Below, piece after piece: positions 1 through 12,656 of a stretch of DNA of 64,000 nucleotides (its first letter is position 1; the number at the start of each line of letters is the position of its first letter). Both the position numbers and the translations under genes were made by a program. The notes under the pieces are model-generated. The model saw only the letters and a program-made list of their open reading frames with translations. It did not search any database and was not told the DNA's origin. This DNA is from Cryptococcus deneoformans JEC21 (taxonomy: Eukaryota > Basidiomycota > Tremellomycetes > Tremellales > Cryptococcaceae), in contig NC_006694.1 in the NCBI RefSeq assembly GCF_000091045.1, positions 901,001-965,000 of the forward strand. The letters are read 5' to 3'.

Positions 1-167
1 TTAAATTCAGCTTGGTATCCGCGCAGACGCTCTTGGTACTCTTCATCCTCGTCGCCAAAAGGATGATTAGGACGAGGGGGAAAGGTGGTTTGCGATGTAG
101 AGGGGGAATTCGACCTAGAGACAGGAGGTGATTGTGAGGGAATGGGCTGATATGAGTTGCTAGACAT
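1..167 (-). CDS. N-terminal part of an unknown protein, cut by the window edge
   Basis: An open frame runs from an ATG at 167 to the left edge, giving 55 residues without a stop. The N-terminus (MSSNSYQPIPSQSPPVSRSN) is rich in Ser and Pro, and an acidic stretch (FGDEDEEYQERL) follows. It diverges from SEC13 across about 400 bases, so both may use the same promoter region. Nothing in these residues identifies a family, and the rest of the gene lies outside the window. Confidence 0.6.
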   Translation of the reverse strand, partial: MSSNSYQPIPSQSPPVSRSNSPSTSQTTFPPRPNHPFGDEDEEYQERLRGYQAEF

Positions 168-569
168 GGTGCAGGCAGGTTGGCTGATAAAAGAAGTAAA
201 GCAAAGCAGTGAGATTTCTCCGACTTCGCGTCCTTCAGTGTGAAAGCGGTGTCCAAGGTTGCTGCAAGTTCGCGATCTCAACGCGTCGCATATCGATTAG
301 AAAGTTCCAGCATCCCTATTAATTACAAGCTGTCCCATCATATTACAAAAGCAATTAGCTCTTCAAATACAGAATGGTTAATTAAAAACCTAATGGGAGT
401 AGAACAGATGGTTTGTTTGTCCCGATCTCAGTGCGTTAAAAAAAGACTCCATTGTAGTTACGTAATTATTCCACGCAATCATCAGCCACGGCGCGGTGCT
501 GTCATGATGGCCCTATTCATTCATTTATTCGATGTCTTCTTTCCTTCACTCAAGTCTTGTCAATCCACC
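168..569. other. Divergent intergenic region before SEC13
   Basis: About 400 bases separate the two divergent starts. The small ORF across it has no family features. I see no repeat or clear promoter element. Confidence 0.5.
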
Positions 570-1877
570 ATGGTATGTTCCGGAGCCATATTACAGTAGC
601 CTATGTGCTTATGGCCCCTCATACAGTCCGCTCAAGCATCAAAACCCGTTCCTGTGGAGACTCAGCATGAGGACATGATCGTTAGTCTAGCCTGTGCCAT
701 GCCTTATATCCTGTTTCTGACCAATTACTCTCATCAGCACGATGCACAGCTTGACTATTATGGAAAGCGACTTGCCACATGCTCCTCTGACAGGACTATC
801 CGAATTTTTAACGTTATCAAGGGAGAAGCAAAGGGTGAACCTGTGATCCTTAAAGGGTATATTGTGTTGATTTCCCTCTGGCTTGGTATGCTGATGAATT
901 ATCGCCATAGGCACACCGCCGCCGTCTGGCAAGTCTCATGGGCCCACCCTTCCTTCGGGTCAATACTTGCATCTTGTTCTTACGACGGGAGGGTTTTCAT
1001 CTGGAAGGAAGTTGGACAGGGGCAAGGCAAGGGAAGCGGTGGAGAGCTGCAAGACGGCTGGGAGAGAATCAAGGAACACACATTGCATACCGCGAGCGGT
1101 AAGTCCAAACTGACGGAGGATAGGCTAATTCTGTAGTAAACTCGATCGCTTGGGCTCCTTATGACTTGGGACCAATTCTTGCTTGTGCTTCTAGCGATGG
1201 CAAGGTCTCCGTTCTCAGCTTCCAAAGTATATCAGTTCCCGCAGCAGTTGAGTCTTATCGCTAATTACCCTCAAAGACGATGGATCTATAGAGGTCAACA
1301 TCTTCCCTGCCCACGGCACCGGTGCCAACGCCATCTCCTGGGCTCCCAGCGTCCTCTCTACCGTTTCAGGCGTAAGCCGCTCCCAACAGCCATCCAACTC
1401 TCTCGCTCCTCAAAAGCGATTTGTTACCGCCGGCTCTGACAACCTCATCCGAATCTGGGGATTTGATGAAGAGCAGAAAAAATGGACCGAAGAGGAGACC
1501 ATCAAGGGTCACGAAGACTGGGTCAGGGATGTCGCTTGGGCGCCGAACATTGGTTTGCCGGGGATGTACATCGCGTCTGCTTCTCAGGTAATTAATTATT
1601 CTGAATGTGGAGAATATTTGGTCACTCACGCAACTTTACTCAGGACCGAACCGTGCTTATCCACTCCCGCCCATCCCCCTCCTCTTCCTGGACATCCGCT
1701 CCTCTCCTCCCCAGCCTTCCCCAATCTCAGGACCCTCATTTCCCCGATGCCGTCTGGCGTGTTAGCTGGTCACTCGCCGGAAACGTTCTCGCCGTCAGCT
1801 GCGGTGATGGTAAGGTCAGCTTGTGGAAGGAAGGTGTTGGAAAGGGATGGGAGTGCGTCAGTGATTTCTCGAGCTAG
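570..1877 (+). CDS. SEC13: SEC13, WD40 protein of COPII coat and nuclear pore
   Basis: Seven exons: 570-572, 627-680, 738-856, 911-1098, 1137-1226, 1277-1587 and 1644-1877, giving 332 residues, the usual Sec13 size. Sec13 pairs with Sec31 in the outer COPII cage at ER exit sites and sits in the Nup84/Nup107 complex. The family signature is direct: VETQHEDMI, then [20 protein letters not shown], then [44 protein letters not shown] and a final [13 protein letters not shown] blade. Six WD repeats are visible, as expected for a protein that borrows a seventh blade from its partner. The first coding exon is only the ATG, followed directly by a GTATGT intron. The intron at 1099-1136 is just 38 nt. 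The start was chosen because it is the only ATG that splices in frame into the conserved N-terminus. Confidence 0.93.
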
Positions 1878-3224
1878 ATTGATCAATACGATGTAGCTTT
1901 AAACGATCAAAGAATGTAATGATGGCTGCATGTGTTGCAGAAGCCCAGCAGATTGTAAGGAGACATACAGTGCATGCATTTGGAGGTCAGATAACAACAG
2001 ATCTATAGACAAATGACCCCGGTCCATAGGAATGGGACGCAGGAGTTGTTTGTAGAAGCAAGGAATGTTTACTTGTGGTATAAAGCAGAATAGGGTGCGA
2101 AGATGATAAAAAAGGCATTCTCCAGCCCTTGCAAGGATACCCTATATAATAGTTCTTTTCCGTCTCTGCCATAATCGCAGAACGATTCTATGACATCCAT
2201 GATCCTGGCCATAACTTCTACAATAAAATGCAGGGCCTCGTCCGATCCCCTCAACTAGATCGTCAGAAAGCGACCCGTCAATACTGGGTAAGGCAGACCA
2301 TCATCCATGGGATGATGCCGGTTGTTGTGGTTCTTTTTTGCATGCTGTTGCAACCTATATTGACTTTTAGCGAAGTACTATAACAGTAACGAATGGCGAT
2401 GAACGAATGCCCAAAAGTCCCCGAGTTTGCAGCGAGCTTTTACCCCCGATGCATGGAACAGTCAACAAAATTCAGTCATATCACGACTAGTAAGTAGTAG
2501 GCTCGACAACACAAGCCCCTCGACGTAGACCGACCTCCTCGGACCTCGTCCTTGTCGGAGACCGAACGATGTCCGTCGAGGGCTTGTGTCGAGCCTAGTA
2601 CCATATCACATCATGATCTACTCAAGGCCCAAAACATGGGTGACGTCATCGATGGTTATTCGCTCGCTGTTTCTTATGCCGACCGCTGCCGGCGTTGAGT
2701 CGCACTTAGTTAGTGTATGCGCTACGATGAATGCTTTCGGTCTTTTGACTCGAAGAGAAATAAACAGTTCAGCCGTCTATTCAGATGTCTGAAGCCTAAT
2801 CCTTTTAGGATCCATACAGATACACTTCGTGATTCGCCGTCCTTAAACATTCGGTATTGAATTGCGCCCAGATACGCAATACTTCTGCAGTGCTGCGGTC
2901 AATCTTGAGCCTGCGCTTCTTATTACGTATATCTTCCACTTATAACAACGTTCTCGGCCGATGATCCCCAGAAGATTCCCAGCACTTCCCCAGAAGGTTT
3001 ACAGACCATTTGAAAGCTTTGACCATTACATCCCTCTCTTCTCAAGAATCCATTCTAGTACTGGTCGACAGTTCCAAAGGGCATCTGCGCAACAAACCGA
3101 CGAAACTCCAACTTCCTGGCCAGCCAACAAGCAGAAGCTCGATATGCCTTCTGATAGCAAAAAAGGGGAAATCAATCGTGAATAATTTCCATGACCATTT
3201 ATATCAGAACAAGAGTTTACATCC
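1878..3224. other. Intergenic region with a strong hairpin, before the O-methyltransferase
   Basis: No convincing gene lies here. Short minus-strand ORFs near 1987-2254 lack family features. A large imperfect hairpin is described separately (2494-2601). The frame 2961-3177 may encode an N-terminal extension of the next gene, discussed there. Confidence 0.5.
2494..2601. repeat. Near-perfect inverted repeat able to form a long hairpin
   Basis: The left arm at 2496-2525 (core GGCTCGACAACACAAGCCCC) matches the reverse complement of the right arm at 2572-2601 (core GGCTCGACACAAGCCC), with one mismatch and two short gaps over about 28 bases. Inside lie CCGAC...GTCGG and GGAC-CTC-GTCC pairs, so the whole element of about 108 nt can fold on itself. 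It lies between genes. It could be a MITE-like element, a structured RNA or a cruciform; I see no clear target-site duplication. Confidence 0.7.
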
Positions 3225-4053
3225 ATGACATTCTTAGCAGGACCAAGTGCCGGCGATGTGGATAAGTATCTCAACTCAAAAATCCTTTCCCCATCTTTTG
3301 GGGGCGACCCCATATTCAAGCGTATTTCAGCACGGGCACAACAGGCCGGTCTACCAAACATCGCTGTCTCCGCGCAGCAAGGGCAGCTCCTCACGATTCT
3401 TGCCCTCTCCATCCGTGCTGAACGAATTTTGGAAGTCGGTACGCTAGCCGGGTACTCTACCGCCTGCCTCGTCAAAGCTTTGCCCAACCATGGACAAATC
3501 GACACCCTTGAAGTCAAACCCGAACACGCTAAGGTCGCTCAGGAGAATTTCATTGACGCAGATTTGTATCCGTTCCCTAAGATCCATGTGGGACCGGCGA
3601 TTGAGACTCTGAAGAGGATGGAGACTCCAGATGAAGGGCCTTATGATTTGGTATTCATCGATGCTGATAAGAGCACAACCCTCGAATATTTCCTGGAGAG
3701 TATGCGGCTCTTGAGAAAGGGGGGGTTGATCATTGTTGACAACGCTGTCAGGAGTGGAAGGTGAGTACCTAGACTGTTATCATGGCACTGCTGAACTCGA
3801 AACTCGACTCTTCGCAGAATCGCCAGCCCGGAAGAAGACAGCAACCCAGATGTTGCAGGTATGCGAAAGCTGTACGACTGGGTTCATGGGGATGATGGAA
3901 GATCTGTCTTGATGAATGTGACCCAAACAGTGGGAGACAAGTTCTGGGAGTAAGTCTTTGTTTTTGATGTCTCCTTATTCGAAGAGGATGACAAGGAGTT
4001 GACGCAATGTCTTGGCGTATAGTGGGTTTGCAATTGCTATTAAGCTCAACTAG
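3225..4053 (+). CDS. SAM-dependent O-methyltransferase (CCoAOMT/COMT family)
   Basis: Exons 3225-3760, 3818-3949 and 4023-4053 give 232 residues, typical for the cation-dependent class I O-methyltransferases. SAM-binding motif I is clear (ILEVGTLAGYSTACL), followed by acidic HVGPAIETL and the metal/SAM motif YDLVFIDADKSTTLEYF, then GGLIIVDNAV. The last exon supplies the terminal strand DGFAIAIKLN seen throughout the family. Substrates range from catechols to caffeoyl-CoA and cannot be told from sequence. The last intron starts at 3950, and reading through it meets TAA at once, so a retained intron would replace only the last ten residues with one. An open frame from 2961 (or an ATG at 3144) could join in frame through a 30-nt intron at 3178-3207 and add an Arg-rich, targeting-like N-terminus. 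I kept the ATG at 3225 because it gives the family length. Confidence 0.88.
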
Positions 4054-5071
4054 CGTAGCACCGAAAGATGGCAAAAAAGTGAGCTGGGAGATTGAGCAGA
4101 TCTCAAAGTTGTAGGGATGATTAAGACTGTTAATGGAATGCACCCTTTTGCGAATTGACCGAATATTGCGTTTTGAATCCAATGAGTCATGAAGACAGCG
4201 CCTTGCAAGGTTATTAGGGCTGAATTGTCATTCAGTATGGGCTGTGAGCTGATATATAATGGAACGGCTCGAATAACGGAGTCCTTTGGCGTTGTGCCGT
4301 CGAGCGTCCGACACCAAAGATTTGCGAATCGTCCAACCTTCCTCATAATAGCTTATTAAGTCTTACTCAACAAGTAATTCACGTTTCCGAATCAACAAGT
4401 TTCGCATGCCAGCCATGCTCAATCACTTAGGCCAGCCACTACAGCTGAATGACTGCATGCAAAATTGTGAGTCAATTGATTGATCCGTCTCTTGCTTTTT
4501 TCTTCTTTTTTGGGTATGTAACTACAACAAATATAATTGATTTTAGTAGTCTTTGCCGTATGAGAGGGAGTATAAACTGAAAGGAAGAAGAACGCCGGGA
4601 AAGGTCGAGAGAGTGAATGTGGGGAGGCCGGGGAGGACGAGGGAAGAGTCTAGTCATGTTATACAGAACATCCGTCATAGCAACTGTGTTCATAGCGCTT
4701 TCCTTTCATTATCTTTTTGACCTTTTTTCCCTAACGGCAACCTTCCCTACACTTTTCTTGGACAGAATCTTACATATGTTATCCTCTTATAACGATTATC
4801 CACTCACCAGGGCCACCGCGCACCTAGTCATGAATTAATCGGCCGCCGGGAGCCCGGGAGAAGCTATATTACATAAGCCAAATGGCCGTGACTTTTGGAG
4901 TAAGGCGTGGAGACCTTTCATCCAGGCGCGTGTAACCGGGTGTAAGAATTCTCCATGCCTAACTCAGGGCATGGTGGTGGATTGAGGTGGTGACGTTTGA
5001 GGGCAGCCACCGCATCGCACATATCGACAATCGCGCTCACTATCGATACATATACAACGTAGCAAGAAGCA
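4054..5071. other. Intergenic region between the O-methyltransferase and ARP2
   Basis: About 1 kb without a supported gene. The ORFs in it are short, carry no recognisable motifs and lack good splice partners. The stretch just before ARP2 is probably its promoter and 5' leader. Confidence 0.5.
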
Positions 5072-6661
5072 ATGGACCCCTCACTCCCCCTTGTAGTTGA
5101 TAACGGTACAGGTGTAAGTGTTCTGGTTCATCAAGCCTGGGCCTAGGAGCTGGCGTAAATGAGCTTGCCCTGGGGTTGAGCATTGGTGGTCGGTCAGAAT
5201 GGGATAAGCGTCCGGCCGGGAATGATGAGCCGTTGTGCGTGGAATGGTAAGATGATGCTGACAGATATCTAGTTCGTCAAATGTGGCTGGGCTGGAAGTA
5301 ACTTCCCCGACTATGGCAAGTCCGAGCACCGAAGAGAGAGATATGGCCTGACTGACGTTTCTTTCTCCAGTCTTCCCATCTATCGTTGGCCGCCCCATCC
5401 TTCGAGCCGAGGAGCGTCTCGGTACTTCTCAACTGAAAGATATCATGATTGGTGACGAGGCTGCAGAGAATCGGTCTTACCTCCAAGTCACTCACCCTAT
5501 GGAGCACGGTGTCGTTAAGAACTGGGAAGACATGCGACATCTTTGGGATTACACGTTCAATGAGAAGATGCATATGGACCCTCGAGGCAAGAAGATCTTG
5601 TTGACGGAGCCTCCAATGAACCCCAAGGCGAACAGGCAAAAGATGTGTGAGGTAATGTTTGAGGAGTATGGGTTTGGAGGTGTTTACGTTGCCATCCAGG
5701 CCGTCTTGACTTTGTATGCTCAGGGTGAGTAAGAATGTTACATGCTTTGATGTCTTCCTCGCTAAAGTGGTAAAATAGGTTTACAAACAGGTGTTGTTGT
5801 TGACTCTGGTGACGGTGTGACCCATATTGTGCCCGTGTACGACGGTTTCGCCCTACCACATTTGACGCGCCGTCTCGACGTGGCAGGTCGGGATGTGACT
5901 CGATATCTGATCAAGCTTTTGCTTATGCGAGGATACGCATTTGAGCGTACAGCAGACTTTGAGACTGTTAGAGGTATCAAGGAGGCTTTATGCTTTACGA
6001 GTTATGATCTGGAAATGGACAAGAAGTTGGCCGAGGAAACGACTGTCATGGTAGAGAACTATACCGTGAGTGAATCATTGAGTTCGAGGGAGTGTCCTAA
6101 GCTGATTCGATGATAGCTCCCTGACGGAAGAGTAATCAAAGTTGGTTCAGAGAGGTATGAAGCTCCGGAATGTATGTTCCAGCCTCATCTTGTGGATGTC
6201 GAGCAACCTGGCGTGGCTGGTAAGTCGCCGTTTATCATTTCCTTTATATTTTGCTAACGTGTCGCAGAGCTCCTCTTTAACACCATCCAACAAGCGGCTG
6301 TCGACACACGTACAGAACTTTACAAGCACATTGTACTTTCTGGTGGCTCATCCATGTACCCGGGTTTCCCCTCGCGTCTCGAAAAAGAGATGAAGCAATT
6401 GTACTTGACACGGGTGTTGGGTAATGACACTTCTCGTCTAAAGGTGTGTCCTTGGGTTTTACTTGTAGAATGGTGTCTAAAGATGTATCGCAGCACTTTA
6501 AGATCCGAATTGAAGATCCTCCTCGACGAAAACACATGGTGTTCCTGGGTGGTGCAGTGCTTGCCGATATTATGAAGGACAAGGACGCGTTCTGGGTAAC
6601 CAAAGAGGAGTGGGAAGAGCAAGGAATCCGGGCATTGGACAAGCTCGGCCGTGGGGATTGA
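5072..6661 (+). CDS. ARP2: ARP2, actin-related protein 2 of the Arp2/3 complex
   Basis: Seven exons: 5072-5113, 5273-5315, 5371-5724, 5779-6065, 6117-6219, 6268-6443 and 6494-6661; 390 residues, the normal Arp2 length. Arp2 with Arp3 templates the branch filament in actin patches. The actin-fold signatures are plain: [62 protein letters not shown], the phosphate-2 loop [15 protein letters not shown], and [18 protein letters not shown] with Arp2-specific [15 protein letters not shown]. The second intron (5316-5370) begins GCAAGT, a GC-AG intron. No GT donor in that place keeps the frame, which must give [14 protein letters not shown]. All other introns are GT-AG. Confidence 0.95.
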
Positions 6662-7159
6662 TGAAAGAAAGACATTCTATATGGGTTGTACTACGGAATG
6701 AATTTGAATGGATGAAAAAGGGGCTGAGTGTGTATTGCTGCCAAGGTAAAATGGCAGCATCCTAAAGATGCGGAGAGCGGTCATAGCGTCCATGACCATG
6801 AAGAAGGTAATCATACGCATAATAACATTAATGACATGTCGGGGTGGACAATTAAACACGTGGACTATACCATCATAATAAGGCCACGTCCGCGCGTTGC
6901 TTTCGTTGTCCCGGATTCCACGTGGCTTCTACCTTACTCATAGTCGTTGCCATGTGCGATCCACGTGTGTGCGACGCGAGTGAGCGACCGGCTCCGTATC
7001 CGTCACTGCTGTGGAGGCATAGGGAGGGAGTGAGCATGAACAGCGTGCGTGGTAATCTGCCAACTGCCAAGTCTCACTAATCACCACCGCTGCTCCCTTT
7101 ATATATTCCATTCCCCGACCTTCGACTGTTTCATTTCGGCCGCCGAAGAGGGAACAGGG
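6662..7159. promoter_or_regulatory. YAK1 upstream region with three CACGTG boxes
   Basis: Between the ARP2 stop and the YAK1 start there are three perfect CACGTG palindromes, at 6857-6862, 6919-6924 and 6962-6967. CACGTG is the core site of bHLH factors such as Cbf1/USF-type proteins. Three in about 110 bases is more than expected by chance, so they are candidate regulatory sites for YAK1. No other gene is seen here. Confidence 0.5.
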
Positions 7160-11126
<3,967 letters not shown>

Positions 11127-11578
11127 GTGGGGTATAAATAAGTGAATGAAGGAGTAGCGTGAGAGATGCGGAGGGGAGGAAAATGTAGAATCAAGCATTT
11201 ATTGACGGCGTACGAGATAGTTTAAGAAAAAAGGTTCACTTGGCATCGTCTAGTGAATACCTGACGAAACATGTTCCAGATATCTTTTTTTTTTACTTTT
11301 CCTTTTCTTTTTTTTTACGTCTGATAGTAGTAACGAAACTGTGGAATCTCACGAAAGAACGCTAGCTAGCCTAGTCGTCGCTACCTCATATATGCATGTG
11401 TTGAAGGAAAGCAAACCCCTCATGTTGCATATGTGCCTTGAGTTCACAATCTAATAATCAACATTTGAATAACCCCTGTGACAAAACTTACGAACAAAAT
11501 ATGAACAAATAATGGCTTCTGAAAACATCGGGATGTATACAGGTTGTGAGGATTGTTTTTTTTGCAGTTTGCAATCAA

Positions 11579-11579
<1 letters not shown>
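11127..11579. other. YAK1 3' flank up to tRNA-Asn
   Basis: AT-rich sequence with T runs near 11287-11318. No gene seen. It probably holds the YAK1 3' UTR and the tRNA promoter flank. Confidence 0.5.
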
Positions 11580-11619
<40 letters not shown>

Positions 11620-11677
11620 TAATAATTAATTATCACTAATAATCAGACGGTCGAGAGTTCGAGTCTCTCCGGGGCAG
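11580..11677 (+). tRNA. tRNA-Asn (GTT) with a 24-nt intron
   Basis: The cloverleaf can be folded by eye. The acceptor TGCCCCG (11580-11586) pairs with CGGGGCA (11670-11676), and discriminator G is at 11677. The D arm is GCTG...CAGC, the anticodon loop has GTT at 11614-11616, and the T arm is GAGAG-TTCGAGT-CTCTC. The intron at 11618-11641 sits at the canonical 37/38 position. Discriminator G73 fits Asn. Pair 27-43 is a G-A mismatch, which I could not remove by another alignment. A short T run follows the 3' end, as expected for Pol III. Confidence 0.85.
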
Positions 11678-12656
11678 TTTTCTTTTTGCTCTTTTTGCCT
11701 CAACGATAGTCAACATCTTCGCTCGTCGTCTGCTGCTATCTTGTCTTCGCTGTCTTCTCAAACAATAATGACGCCTAAAACGACGACGAACTTGTATAAG
11801 ATCCAGTCAATCATGGATCTATCATAAACACATTGTATTTGTTGACCCTTACTTATATTCAGTAGTATCCATGGTTATGCTTCTTATTCTGGCACTATCA
11901 TTGCCTCTTCTAGTACTACTAGTGGCATCAGCCCCGTCACATCTCCAGTCACCCATCCGCTTTCAAACACATCAATCCTTTGAAACATTTTTCTGTAATT
12001 TCACCGTTCTTCATTCTCAGCAATGAGTGGGGTCAACTGCGAATTCATTCTTCGAGTTAACTTGCTTATTCGACATTCAAGTATACAAGGAAATGATGAT
12101 GAGTATGAAGAGAAGATGAAACCTTTTCATTGATAAGATAAATGACAAGCTATCGAAGAATGGAGAATGGAACGCTAATGCGGCTGCCCTCATCAGAAAG
12201 TGTGACACATGGGAGAAAAGAGCTCCCTACATAGAGCCAGCGAATGTATGACTCCGCCACTATCATGCTTCACGAGTTCGGAAGAGACCATCTCAAACCA
12301 TCCGGTATGTATCTTATTTACTCAAGGACGATGGCATCTTATCTATGCAGATGGTCAGTGTCTCGCCCTTATCTTGAATCGTCGCTGATTTGCTACATAA
12401 TATCTCCATGGCTACGATACAACTGGCCAAGGCCACTCCCACTTTTGCAACCTCTTCATGGACCAGGCATGGCTTGACGTGGAGTATTATTTTGACATGA
12501 GGTTCCATTATTCCATTACATGAAGGAGTACGGTAGTTACCTCTCATCCTATCTTGGGGGAACAATGCATGTAACTGGTATGTAGTACATTGCTATCTTT
12601 AATGACAGATGCTTTTTACTGTACTCTATTCTTCTCCTGTTACATGATGTCATGAG
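11678..12656. other. Intergenic region holding possible gene remnants
   Basis: No intact gene is found between the tRNA and the stop of the next gene. Protein-like fragments at 12141-12560 are listed separately as a possible pseudogene. Confidence 0.4.
12141..12560 (+). pseudogene. Possible relic of a histidine acid phosphatase-like gene
   Basis: Two short stretches read like real protein in otherwise non-coding DNA. The first, 12141-12248, gives GEWNANAAALIRKCDTWEKR and then meets TGA. A frame-shifted stretch from 12244 gives MLHEFGRDHLKPSG before a GTATGT donor-like site. The second, 12425-12516, gives HSHFCNLFMDQAWLDVEYYF followed by DMRFHY. The pattern C-LF-(7)-EY-(2)-D-(3)-Y resembles the mid-to-C-terminal segment of fungal histidine acid phosphatases. 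No frame links the pieces without stops or guessed introns, and neither an RHG active-site motif nor an N-terminal half is seen. It could also be a poorly resolved small gene. Assignment is tentative. Confidence 0.3.
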
